Positions 25,107 to 33,569 of a DNA stretch of 41,478 nucleotides are shown here, piece by piece. Origin of the DNA: Bacteroidota bacterium (GTDB lineage: Bacteria > Bacteroidota > Bacteroidia > NS11-12g > UBA955); the NCBI GenBank assembly GCA_030834125.1, contig JAURFW010000016.1, forward strand, positions 1 through 41,478. Reading direction: 5' to 3'. The notes under the pieces are model-generated. The model was given only the letters and a program-made list of their open reading frames with translations. It was not told the DNA's origin and ran no database searches. Position 1 is the stretch's first letter. The number at the start of each line of letters is the position of its first letter. Made by a program: the position numbers and the translations under genes.

Positions 25107-26216
25107 TTATTTATCGGTTTCATCGCTCCAGTCAGCGATAAATAAGTTGGTATCGCGTGTTCCACCATTATTACGGTTTGAACTAAAAATAAGTTTTTTA
25201 CCATCTGGTGAGAACATAGGAAATGCGTTAAACATACTATTGAAGGTAATCTGTTCCAGATTGCTGCCATCTTCATCAATCATATATAACTGAAAATCGT
25301 ATCCACGATCGCTATGATGGTTGCTTGAGAAAATAATTTTTTTTCCAGATGGGTGGTAAAATGGTGCCCAATTGGCTTTACCTAAATGTGTTACTTGCTT
25401 TAAGTTTGATCCATCAACATTAACCGTATAGATCTCCATATTTGTAGGTGCCACAAGGTTTTTACTTAAATAATCTTTGTATTTCTTTATGTCTTCCTCT
25501 GATTTGGGTCGAGATGCTCTAAATACTAACTTTTTACCATCAGGAGAAAAGAAAGCGCCACCATCATAACCAAGACCATTAGTGATTTGTCTTGGGTTAG
25601 ATCCATCAATGTCCATAATCCAAAGTTCTAAATCGCCACTTCTTGTAGATGTGAATACAATTGATTTACCATCTGGAGAAACAGTTGCTTCGGCATCATA
25701 ACCAGTTTCATTAGTTAATTGGTTAACAATTTTACCACTTTTATCTGCAATAAATATGTCGAAATCTGCATAAATAGGCCATAAGTATGCTCCTGTGGTT
25801 TCAGGTACTGGAGGACATTCGTTCGCACCTAGGTGGGTGCTGGCATAAATCATTAAAGAGTCGCCGGGCATAAAGTATGAACAAGTAGTTCTTCCTAGGC
25901 CGGTACTTACTAAATCTGGCTTATAATCAGCACTTCCCATTTTATATAATGGAGTCCAAAATATTTGATCGCACTCTAAGCCCCAAGCTTTATTATTCGA
26001 TTGAAAAACTATGGCACTATTGTCAAAACTGAAATATGCTTCGGCATTATCCCCACCAAAAGTTAATTGTTTTAAATTTTGTAAATGTGGTTCAGAAATA
26101 TTCTCGTTTTTTTGAGGGTGTTGGCGAGCGTGCCCATGAGCGTGATCTTTCTTATCCTGCTGTGCAGATAGATTCAGCGCAAAAGATATAGTTAAGATTA
26201 AGACAATTTTTTTCAT
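25107..26216 (-). CDS. TolB-like PD40 beta-propeller protein with His-rich N-terminus, in heme operon
   Basis: From the ATG at 26216 (369 aa) the protein has a signal peptide (1-19, cleaved after SAQ), a His-rich stretch HAHGHARQH just after it, and several PD40/WD40-like repeats with SPDGKSIVFTSTR-, SPDGKKLVFRASR-, HPSGKKIIFSSN- and SPDGKKLIFSSNR-type blades, as in TolB and its relatives. Conserved-looking cysteines occur in LECDQ, TTCSYF and ANECPP. It starts 2 nt after the HmuY lipoprotein stop. A periplasmic or surface role in heme or metal transfer is possible from context and the His-rich start, but the family itself only says propeller. Confidence 0.8.
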   Translation of the reverse strand: MKKIVLILTISFALNLSAQQDKKDHAHGHARQHPQKNENISEPHLQNLKQLTFGGDNAEAYFSFDNSAIVFQSNNKAWGLECDQIFWTPLYKMGSADYKPDLVSTGLGRTTCSYFMPGDSLMIYASTHLGANECPPVPETTGAYLWPIYADFDIFIADKSGKIVNQLTNETGYDAEATVSPDGKSIVFTSTRSGDLELWIMDIDGSNPRQITNGLGYDGGAFFSPDGKKLVFRASRPKSEEDIKKYKDYLSKNLVAPTNMEIYTVNVDGSNLKQVTHLGKANWAPFYHPSGKKIIFSSNHHSDRGYDFQLYMIDEDGSNLEQITFNSMFNAFPMFSPDGKKLIFSSNRNNGGTRDTNLFIADWSDETDK

Positions 26217-26218
26217 AA

Positions 26219-27244
26219 TTATTTTATTAATTCCCAAGCCATTTTGGGATAACCTTTTCTTCCTTGATCGTCGTAAAAATCAACAAAACGTAGTTTAAAG
26301 TAATTATCGTTTTTTGTTTTTAAGACATAATATTGATTTGGGACAATTGTATACTTGCTTGCTGATTGGCTGTACTCCTTCCAGTCAAACCCTATTACAT
26401 CGAGATTGGCGCTGTAATTTAAACCAACGGCCTCGCTAATAGACATGTTATCAAAAGTAGTACCGTTATTTATTTGAGCTATTCTTATTTTATTTGGGTT
26501 TGATAAAACACCGCGTATAATGTATGGATATAATGTTCCATCGATGTCTGGAATCATTTCCTTGTAAGTGGTGAAAACAACATCCCATTTATCATTTTCA
26601 GCAGGTTCATTTGCAATTAATTGTTTACTAGTAAACGAATAGTAAGCATAATTATGAATGGGTTTTGTGAATATTCTACTTAAAAACATAGAACTGGAGT
26701 CGGCTAAATATCCCCAAAGAAACTCGTATACACCTCCAATAACTGAAATAGGTTTAATTTTTATGTATTGTTGAATCCCTAGGTCCTTGTCACCTAAGTT
26801 CAATATGTAACTTCTGTTTAGTAAACTAGAATACCCATTTGAAGTCTTAATAAAACAACCACGAAAAGCTAAAGAATCTTTATTCCCACTAGGATGATCA
26901 AAATTCCAGTCCAGAGATTTTAAATTCAAATTGTGTAAATTTTCGAAAGAGATACTATCAATCATAGCTGCCCCAAATTCAGAATTCTTACCGCTGCAAA
27001 TTACAAAGTGAGGCTCTCCTTGGCAGGCAACACCAATATCCCAAAGCCCGAAAGTTGATGTGTATGTTTGCTGAGATTCAAAATCAAAAAACAATTGATT
27101 TTCATAAGTTTCACCCATCTCAAAGGTTTGAGTTTGAATACCTGCCGCTACCGTAGGTTGTGAATACAACGGTTCGTCTTTTTCACAACTAGTAAGCACA
27201 GAAAGTCCAATCAATAATCCTCCAAAAAAATGTATTCTTCTCAA
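26219..27244 (-). CDS. hmuY: HmuY-family heme-binding lipoprotein
   Basis: HmuY proteins are surface lipoproteins that take heme from host or other hemoproteins and pass it to a TonB-dependent receptor. The 341-residue product has a signal peptide with lipobox LTSC (C20). Two regions match the HmuY pattern: an early EMGETYENQLFFDFES...WDIG block and a late NEPAENDKWDVVFTTYK...YYVLKTKNDNYFKLRFVDFY block. It shares these with the T9SS protein at 29517. The start must be TTG (27242-27244), since no ATG precedes the lipobox. It follows the receptor stop by 4 nt. The heme-ligating residues cannot be assigned from sequence, and a different ligand is possible. Confidence 0.78.
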   Translation of the reverse strand: MRRIHFFGGLLIGLSVLTSCEKDEPLYSQPTVAAGIQTQTFEMGETYENQLFFDFESQQTYTSTFGLWDIGVACQGEPHFVICSGKNSEFGAAMIDSISFENLHNLNLKSLDWNFDHPSGNKDSLAFRGCFIKTSNGYSSLLNRSYILNLGDKDLGIQQYIKIKPISVIGGVYEFLWGYLADSSSMFLSRIFTKPIHNYAYYSFTSKQLIANEPAENDKWDVVFTTYKEMIPDIDGTLYPYIIRGVLSNPNKIRIAQINNGTTFDNMSISEAVGLNYSANLDVIGFDWKEYSQSASKYTIVPNQYYVLKTKNDNYFKLRFVDFYDDQGRKGYPKMAWELIK

Positions 27245-27248
27245 TTTT

Positions 27249-29507
27249 CTACAAATTTAAATTACATTGAATAAAAAAAGTTCTTCCCATTCCAATATTT
27301 AATCCCCCATTAGAAGAACTATGAACCCCTCCGGTTTGTAATAGATTACCCACTTGGGTTACATTAAATAAATTTTTAGCTCCTACTTGAATTCGTATGC
27401 TTTTCCAATTCTTACTCATTGAAAGATCACTTAAAGTGAATCCAGGTAATTCATAAGGGATTGTAGAAGAGGTAAATCCAATAGTTTTTCCAGTAAAACG
27501 ACTGAAATAATGAATACCTAAATCAAACCGTTTAACTTCATAATTAAGATTTAGATTGGCCTGTTTTACTGTCCATTTTGTTATTTCTTCAACTTTACCT
27601 GAAAGTTGAGATTCATTTTGAATGATACTTCCGCCAAGAGTAATTTTAAGTTGATTAATAAATAAATCAGTGTTTAAAGATCCTCCTTGAGTATTCATTT
27701 CACCAATATTTATATATCTATACAAGTTGGTATTCATATCTACCAAACTCAACTGAATTTGATTTATTACTTCATTGTAGAAAAAGTTTACCTTAAATTT
27801 TGCTTGGATATTATTCGAAACCCTGTGTCGGTAATCAATGGAAGCTACCCAATTGTCCGATCTTTCAGGAACAAGATTTGAATTCCCTTGTATATTATGG
27901 TTTATATCAACAAATAAAAAATATAGCTCTTTTGCAGTTGGTGCTCTAAACCCTTTAGCATAAGATCCTCGTATAGCTAAATGCTTTGAAGCATCTAACT
28001 TTAACTGTAATGACGGAACCAAAGGTATGAATTTGAAATCATCGCCTAAAAAATTGGGGAGGAGGCTATTCCCAAATGCACTGTTGTATGCGAGTCTTAA
28101 TGAGGGTTTTATCTTAAATCGGGTTGTCGGATTGTACTCTATAGATGAAAAGATCGCAAGGTCATGAATTTTATTATCTCCGCTTATCCTTAAGGTAGAT
28201 AAGGTTTCACCCGTGTATTCATATCCTAAAAGGCTTTGAACTTTTTTATTTTTACTCCTATGTTCCCAAAGCCCACGAAGATTAATTTGAGTATTGATGG
28301 TTGTATCCTGATCAGAAGGTCGTGTAACAATTTCTTTACCTGTAACAAGGTTTCTTCGAACATTGGTTTTTCTGCGTAAATAGTAATTGAATGCATTCTG
28401 GAAACGCAAATCATCAAATTTTGTAGGGCTATATTGGGTAACTGAAGCAATGTCTGCCCTAAATGTTCTAAAGTAGTTATTATAACCTTTAACGCTTATT
28501 AAATTATACTCGGCATTACCACGATCAGTTAATTTCTCTTGGAAATATTGCAAACTTAAGTTTTGTCTGATTTTTGATCCATTGTAACTCAGTCCGCTTT
28601 TACCAAAATACTTAATTTTAGGCTTCCAATCCATACTTCTTGTATTGAGGTCGAAATCAAACCCCTCAAAAAATTGTCTGCCACCAGATAAATTTAAATT
28701 TATTTTGTGTTTTTGAGATTGATAAAGTGATTTGGTTGTGCCAAAATCAAAATTGTAGTTTGTTAAACCATCTACATATGAATTTACCGATATTCTATTA
28801 TTAACTGTAAATGGGGTTCTGGTTATGATGTTTATAACACCACCTATAGCGTCTGTTCCATATACTACACTCATTGGACCTTCAATAATCTCAATTTTTT
28901 CAATCTCATTGATAGGAATTTGAGATATGTCGATATTACCATTTATTCGGCCAATCATGGGAACGCCGTTAATTAAAATCTTTACGTTTTGACCACCCAT
29001 CCCTTGCAATTGCATGGAAGTACCTAGAGATGCATCGTTATTTAGAATAATTGAGGTTTGATTTTGAATAACATCAGCAACCGTTTGAGCTCCCATTTGT
29101 TTTATAGTTTTAGACGAAACTACTCTTAAAGAGTATGCTTCATCGGTAGCTAATCTTGGTCTCGCTGATGTTGTTATGGAAACGGGGTTTATTTCACTAA
29201 CATAGCCATTAACTTCAAAGAAAATAGAAGCAGTGTCTGCTTTGAATCTTGTTGTTCCAACAATTATCCCAATAGAAGAATCGATATTAAAATGTAAATC
29301 TTCTATCGAAGGAACACTTATTTGTCCTATTTCGTTAGTCAAATAAATTGAAGAGTTACAGCTAATCTCAATACCAGCTAAGGGTTGATTAATGTTAAAA
29401 TCGTATACCCTAACCGTCCTTTGTGCACTGATTAAATTTATTGAAAAAAGTGCACAAATTAGTATAGAATTTTGCTTGGTTATCAATTTGATAAATCTGG
29501 AAAGCAA
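27249..29507 (-). CDS. TonB-dependent outer-membrane receptor, heme-receptor type
   Basis: The 752-residue protein has a signal peptide (to about residue 29), a carboxypeptidase-regulatory-like domain (about 30-110), a plug (about 125-235) with ADVIQNQ and VVYGTDAIGGVINIITR, and a 22-strand-type barrel. In the barrel, FRAP (520-523), H537 and NSNL (542-545) match the FRAP-His-NPNL arrangement of heme receptors such as HmuR. It would import heme across the outer membrane using TonB energy. TTG at 29505-29507 is the only suitable start, 9 nt after the stop of the T9SS HmuY-like gene. No TonB/ExbB/ExbD genes are in the window. Confidence 0.86.
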   Translation of the reverse strand: MLSRFIKLITKQNSILICALFSINLISAQRTVRVYDFNINQPLAGIEISCNSSIYLTNEIGQISVPSIEDLHFNIDSSIGIIVGTTRFKADTASIFFEVNGYVSEINPVSITTSARPRLATDEAYSLRVVSSKTIKQMGAQTVADVIQNQTSIILNNDASLGTSMQLQGMGGQNVKILINGVPMIGRINGNIDISQIPINEIEKIEIIEGPMSVVYGTDAIGGVINIITRTPFTVNNRISVNSYVDGLTNYNFDFGTTKSLYQSQKHKINLNLSGGRQFFEGFDFDLNTRSMDWKPKIKYFGKSGLSYNGSKIRQNLSLQYFQEKLTDRGNAEYNLISVKGYNNYFRTFRADIASVTQYSPTKFDDLRFQNAFNYYLRRKTNVRRNLVTGKEIVTRPSDQDTTINTQINLRGLWEHRSKNKKVQSLLGYEYTGETLSTLRISGDNKIHDLAIFSSIEYNPTTRFKIKPSLRLAYNSAFGNSLLPNFLGDDFKFIPLVPSLQLKLDASKHLAIRGSYAKGFRAPTAKELYFLFVDINHNIQGNSNLVPERSDNWVASIDYRHRVSNNIQAKFKVNFFYNEVINQIQLSLVDMNTNLYRYINIGEMNTQGGSLNTDLFINQLKITLGGSIIQNESQLSGKVEEITKWTVKQANLNLNYEVKRFDLGIHYFSRFTGKTIGFTSSTIPYELPGFTLSDLSMSKNWKSIRIQVGAKNLFNVTQVGNLLQTGGVHSSSNGGLNIGMGRTFFIQCNLNL

Positions 29508-29516
29508 AATAGTTAA

Positions 29517-30824
29517 TTAATATTTTATGAATGTTGCGTTAGTAATATTCTCGTTTTGAATAATCTTAACCCAATATTGACCGGTTTTTAATAATTCCGT
29601 ATTGAAAACAAACTGAGAACTATTGTTCTTAGAAGTATAAACCAGTTTGCCCATTGCGTCAAATACATGAAATTCAGAAGACTCGTTTCCACTGAGTTCA
29701 ATATTTAATTGGTCCTTTGTTGGATTCGGGTAAAGTTTAAACGTAACCAACTCATTTATACGGGTATTGTTCTGAGCGCCAATTTTTGAGTACTGAAGTA
29801 TTGTATTTCCATTTGTCATGCCACCAAATTCAATCATACGCACAGCATAGTAGTCAGCTCCCGTAGAATTTGTAACTTCAATTAGGTAAACCTGACTATC
29901 CAAGCAAACAAATGATTGTCCGTTGAATGATTTCCAGTCAGATCCAATTCCAGTTAAATCATTCTGAAAACCCGCGCCAGAAGCAATTACATTACTATCC
30001 ATAGCGTCATTTATATAGTATTCCCCATTAGCGATTAAATCACTCCATGCAAGATCTGAATACTTAGCAGTACGAATACCTCTTTTTGATTCTATTCCCA
30101 TGGTTAAATAAGGTACGTATTGTCCCATATACATAGTTGGCGCGTAATAACGAGTAAATGACAACTGCCACTCAGCATTTGCTGGTTCAACTTGAACTTG
30201 TTTTCCAGTTACAAGGTTGAAATATTTATAGGTTGCTCCATTTGCAGCACTTTGAGCAATTGTAGACTCACTTGCTGTGTTTTCGCTTATTGGCTCATAT
30301 TTGAAAACTAAGTCGCCGTTGGACTCTTGAGAAATTGGCATGAACTTAAAGAAAGTTTGAGTGGCGCCGTTGTTAACAACGATTAAATATAATGAATCAC
30401 CTTCCACTTTATGTGAACTAGAATTGTATACCCCCCATGAAAAATCCCACATGTTACCTGCATCATATTGCTGGTTTAAAGCTCCTTTTTCATGAGTATG
30501 GATATCGTTGTACGGTTGAGTCCAAGATTCCCATCCTGTTGTATCAAAATTAGAGTAAGATGTATTGTCTCCATAAGGATATAAAAATACAAATACGCCA
30601 GCACCATGATTAAATCTAATGCAATTGTCACGAGTAACTGTTGTGTGAGCAATATGCCAACTATTAAGTGGTACTGAAGTTTCTTGCATAGCGTTAAGAT
30701 CGAAAAAGACCTGATTCGCATAACCTGGACCCATACTAACAGTATCCGTTGTTACCTGTCCACTTAAGGAATTAGAAATAAATGATAATAAAATGCTTAA
30801 AGTGAAGAATATTGATTTTTTCAT
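29517..30824 (-). CDS. HmuY-like protein with T9SS type A sorting domain
   Basis: The 435-residue product has a signal peptide (cleaved near SG|QV, about residue 22), a HmuY-like body (about 25-345) and a C-terminal type A sorting domain (about 363-435, with KLYPNPTKDQLNIEL, VFDAMGKLVYTS and LLKTGQYWVKII). The body is a paralogue of the lipoprotein at 26219: SMGPGYANQVFFDL compares with EMGETYENQLFFDF, VEPANAEWQLSFTRYY with NEPAENDKWDVVFTTY, and IGSDWKSF with IGFDWKEY. It should be secreted by T9SS as a soluble or surface-linked heme scavenger (inference). First gene of the operon, with its own promoter. Confidence 0.82.
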   Translation of the reverse strand: MKKSIFFTLSILLSFISNSLSGQVTTDTVSMGPGYANQVFFDLNAMQETSVPLNSWHIAHTTVTRDNCIRFNHGAGVFVFLYPYGDNTSYSNFDTTGWESWTQPYNDIHTHEKGALNQQYDAGNMWDFSWGVYNSSSHKVEGDSLYLIVVNNGATQTFFKFMPISQESNGDLVFKYEPISENTASESTIAQSAANGATYKYFNLVTGKQVQVEPANAEWQLSFTRYYAPTMYMGQYVPYLTMGIESKRGIRTAKYSDLAWSDLIANGEYYINDAMDSNVIASGAGFQNDLTGIGSDWKSFNGQSFVCLDSQVYLIEVTNSTGADYYAVRMIEFGGMTNGNTILQYSKIGAQNNTRINELVTFKLYPNPTKDQLNIELSGNESSEFHVFDAMGKLVYTSKNNSSQFVFNTELLKTGQYWVKIIQNENITNATFIKY

Positions 30825-30844
30825 TTGATGATTTATTTGATGTG

Positions 30845-30875
30845 CAAAAGTAGTTAAGCAATGTGCCTACCTCAA
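30845..30875 (-). promoter_or_regulatory. Promoter of the heme-uptake operon
   Basis: On the minus strand, TTG (30875-30873), a 20-nt spacer and TACTTTTG (30852-30845) form a Bacteroidota promoter 20 nt before the ATG at 30824. No Fur box was recognised around it, but the hairpin-like repeats at 30910-30950 lie just upstream. Confidence 0.6.
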
Positions 30876-30909
30876 TTTTACACTTGTAAAGAAAATGTCA
30901 TGTTAACAC

Positions 30910-30950
30910 ATAGAAAACTAGAAACGGCGATAGGTTTTAGTTTTCTATCG
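30910..30950. other. Overlapping inverted repeats in the heme-operon/hscA intergenic region
   Basis: ATAGAAAACTA (30910-30920) and TAGTTTTCTAT (30938-30948) form a perfect 11-bp inverted repeat with a 17-nt loop. A second repeat, CGATAG (30928-30933) / CTATCG (30945-30950), overlaps it and would compete for pairing. The site lies upstream of both divergent promoters, so it may bind a regulator such as a heme- or iron-sensing repressor (inference). Confidence 0.5.
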
Positions 30951-30979
30951 ATGAATTTTTTCCACGCCAAAGTACTTAC

Positions 30980-30987
30980 TATTTTTG
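30980..30987 (+). promoter_or_regulatory. Promoter -7 element for hscA
   Basis: TATTTTTG matches TAnnTTTG and would give a leader of about 28 nt before the ATG at 31021. At the -33 position only TTTT (30957-30960) is seen with a 19-nt spacer, one base from consensus. Confidence 0.45.
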
Positions 30988-31020
30988 CATTGAAATCTGT
31001 ACACTTCTAAAACTAATCAA

Positions 31021-32868
31021 ATGGGAAAAATTAACATAAACATAAAGTCTGGTTCCATAGAACGAAAGAAAGTGGCAGTTGGTATTGATCTGGGTACAAC
31101 CAATTCTTTAGTAGCCTATGTCGAAGATGGGGGCAATAATTCACAAATAATTCCAATTAGAGGTAGATATACCGTTCCTTCAATTATTCATTTTAATGAT
31201 GATAATTTACCAATTGTTGGGGAGTGGGCAAAAGAGCATTTATCAGATACTCCTGAGAGAACAGTATATAGTATAAAACGACTTTTAGGTAAGAGTTATA
31301 GTGACTTGGAGGGAGACTCTAAAAAAATCGGTTATAGAATTATCGATGAAGGAGAAGACCAATTGGTTAAAGTTGAAATTGCAGGTAAATTCTATAATCC
31401 AATCGAATTAAGCTCCTTAATTCTTAAAGAACTAAAACAGCAGGCCGAGGAGTATTTAAATGCGGATATAGAACAAGCTGTTATTACAGTTCCGGCATAC
31501 TTCAACGATTCACAAAGACAGGCCACAAGGGATGCAGGAAAACTAGCGGGTTTGAATATATTGAGAATAATAAATGAGCCTACAGCAGCTAGCTTGGCAT
31601 ACGGACTAGGTCAGGAAGATGGGAAAACAATTTTGGTTTATGATTTGGGTGGTGGAACATTCGATGTATCACTACTTATTATTGAAGATGGTGTGTTTGA
31701 AGTTCTTTCCACTGCCGGGGATACGAATTTAGGTGGAGATGATCTAGATAATAATATTATTGAACATTGGCGCCAGAATTGTTTAAAGAACGAAAACCTT
31801 TCCCTCAAACAAATTCAAAACTTGCGAATAAAAGCCGAAGAAGCTAAAAAATATTTATCTCAGAATAAAGAAGAATATTCTCTTTCCTGGGAAGGTGTAG
31901 AAATCAAACTAAGTTTTGAAAAATTTAAGGAATTAAGTAATGAGTGGATTCAGAAAACTTTAAAACTTGTAGATAGAGCAATAAAAGATGCCTCAATTAC
32001 TATAAATGAAATTGATGAAATTATTCTCGTTGGTGGATCGACACGTCATCCTGAAATTAAAAAAAATTTAGTAGAGAAGTTTCCTGGAATTCATGTTAAT
32101 TCAGAAGTTAACCCCGATGAAGTTGTAGCTTTGGGGGCTGCAATTGAAGCAGATGTTATAACAAGTAAAAGGACGGATGTATTATTGCTAGATGTTACTC
32201 CTTTATCTCTCGGTATTGAAACCGCCGGAGGATTAATGGATTTTTTAATACCCAGAAATTCCAAAGTTCCTACACGATTGGCAAGGGAATATACTACCTC
32301 TGTAGACGGACAAATAAATATGAAAATTGCGGTATATCAGGGCGAGCGCGAATTAATTGCTCAAAACAGAAAGCTTGGAGAATTTATCTTGTCAGATATT
32401 CCAGCCATGCCTGCAGGTTTACCCAAAATACAAATTCAGTTTGCATTGAATACAGATGGTCTGTTGAATGTGACGGCCCAAGAACTGAGGAGTGGGGTTA
32501 AACAAAGTATTGAGATACAACCTAGTTACGGCTTAACCGATCAAGAGGTTGAAAATATGCTAAGAGCGGGTCTTGAAAATGCCCAATCTGATGTTGAAGA
32601 AAGATTGTTATTAGAGGCAAAAAACGAGGCTGAACAACTAATATATGCTGCTCAAAGGTTCTTGGATAAAAATTCCAAATTCTTGAATTCAGAAGAAATT
32701 ATTGCTACCAATCAACGAATTGCAGATTTAAAGAGTCTAATTATAGTAACAGATCGTCATAAAATACATCAAGGGATTGAAGCGTTAAATGAATATACGC
32801 GTCCTTTTGCTGAACGAGTTATGGACGTAGCTGTTAAAAAGGCATTAAAAGGTTCGAATATAAATTGA
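31021..32868 (+). CDS. hscA: Hsp70-type Fe-S assembly chaperone HscA
   Basis: HscA uses ATP to help transfer Fe-S clusters from the IscU scaffold. The 615-residue Hsp70 has the phosphate loop GIDLGTTNS (21-29), the [13 protein letters not shown] and [13 protein letters not shown] segments, and [12 protein letters not shown]. In the substrate domain, [37 protein letters not shown] and the [13 protein letters not shown] helix match HscA, and the acidic flexible C-terminal tail of DnaK is missing. No iscU, hscB or fdx is adjacent, unlike in proteobacteria. It opens a plus-strand gene run that starts opposite the heme operon. Confidence 0.86.
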   Translation: MGKININIKSGSIERKKVAVGIDLGTTNSLVAYVEDGGNNSQIIPIRGRYTVPSIIHFNDDNLPIVGEWAKEHLSDTPERTVYSIKRLLGKSYSDLEGDSKKIGYRIIDEGEDQLVKVEIAGKFYNPIELSSLILKELKQQAEEYLNADIEQAVITVPAYFNDSQRQATRDAGKLAGLNILRIINEPTAASLAYGLGQEDGKTILVYDLGGGTFDVSLLIIEDGVFEVLSTAGDTNLGGDDLDNNIIEHWRQNCLKNENLSLKQIQNLRIKAEEAKKYLSQNKEEYSLSWEGVEIKLSFEKFKELSNEWIQKTLKLVDRAIKDASITINEIDEIILVGGSTRHPEIKKNLVEKFPGIHVNSEVNPDEVVALGAAIEADVITSKRTDVLLLDVTPLSLGIETAGGLMDFLIPRNSKVPTRLAREYTTSVDGQINMKIAVYQGERELIAQNRKLGEFILSDIPAMPAGLPKIQIQFALNTDGLLNVTAQELRSGVKQSIEIQPSYGLTDQEVENMLRAGLENAQSDVEERLLLEAKNEAEQLIYAAQRFLDKNSKFLNSEEIIATNQRIADLKSLIIVTDRHKIHQGIEALNEYTRPFAERVMDVAVKKALKGSNIN

Positions 32869-33551
32869 TGAAAAATACAAAAATATACTGCTTGATATTA
32901 TTTGTGATTGGTGCGATAAGTATGAACAATGCACAATCCCAAAGCGAATCCTCACTATTTGGATTAAAAATGGGTGCTGGAGTTTATTCGTTTACAGGCG
33001 GGGAACTTCAGAATCCAACACCGTTGTTGGGATATGTTGCGGGTATTTATGTGCATGATCCATTAGAAGATAACAGATTTCATGTGCAAGGTGGTGTTGA
33101 TGTTCGTTTTAGAGGGGGGAATTTTAATAATGCTAAATCAACCGATAGCGCTGCCAATCGTGCTTACACTCAAATATCACTAGTAACCGTAGATTTTCCA
33201 ATTTCTATGTTGGTATCATTGCAGCCTAAAAAAAGGGAGAAAGCATGGTTCTTAAATGTTGGGATTATTCCTAGTTATATTATTAGGTCGGTTGTATACG
33301 TAAGTGCGGAGAAGATTCCTTTAAATAGCGCGGTATATCTTCAGACTTGGGATAATTTACCTTTAAAGCCTATTGAGTATTTAGCGCATATTGGTGTCCA
33401 AATGAAAGATGAACAATTTGGTTATGATTTTGGAATTAATGTTGGAGTTTCTGACATGAATAATAATTTTAAAATCGATGGAATATACCCGGCAACTGGA
33501 ACAGGTAAGAGAATTAGCACGGTAGCGTTAGAGGCTAGTCTGTTATTTTAA
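32868..33551 (+). CDS. Outer-membrane beta-barrel protein, PorT-like family
   Basis: The ATG at 32868 overlaps the hscA stop as TGATG, giving 227 residues; the in-frame TTG just before it is less likely. A signal peptide (about 1-23, near AQS) is followed by alternating hydrophobic beta strands (GLKMGAGVYSF, GYVAGIYV, FHVQGGVDVRF, LNVGIIPSYIIR, GYDFGINVGVS) and an aromatic C-terminus ending LLF, as expected for an outer-membrane barrel of 8-10 strands. It resembles the OMP_b-brl_2/PorT family of Bacteroidota. PorT itself takes part in T9SS, but I cannot tell it from general barrels by sequence. Confidence 0.7.
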   Translation: MKNTKIYCLILFVIGAISMNNAQSQSESSLFGLKMGAGVYSFTGGELQNPTPLLGYVAGIYVHDPLEDNRFHVQGGVDVRFRGGNFNNAKSTDSAANRAYTQISLVTVDFPISMLVSLQPKKREKAWFLNVGIIPSYIIRSVVYVSAEKIPLNSAVYLQTWDNLPLKPIEYLAHIGVQMKDEQFGYDFGINVGVSDMNNNFKIDGIYPATGTGKRISTVALEASLLF

Positions 33552-33555
33552 TTAT

Positions 33556-33563
33556 TACATTTG
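33556..33563 (+). promoter_or_regulatory. Promoter -7 element for mtaB
   Basis: TACATTTG matches TAnnTTTG and ends 6 nt before the ATG at 33570, implying a leaderless transcript. The -33 element is unclear. It lies just after the barrel gene's stop, so mtaB may have both read-through and its own promoter. Confidence 0.45.
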
Positions 33564-33569
33564 TATTCA

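Noticed and set aside
31021-32868. DnaK as the identity of the Hsp70
   Set aside because: The substrate domain motifs and lack of the flexible acidic tail favour HscA, although a tree would be needed for certainty.
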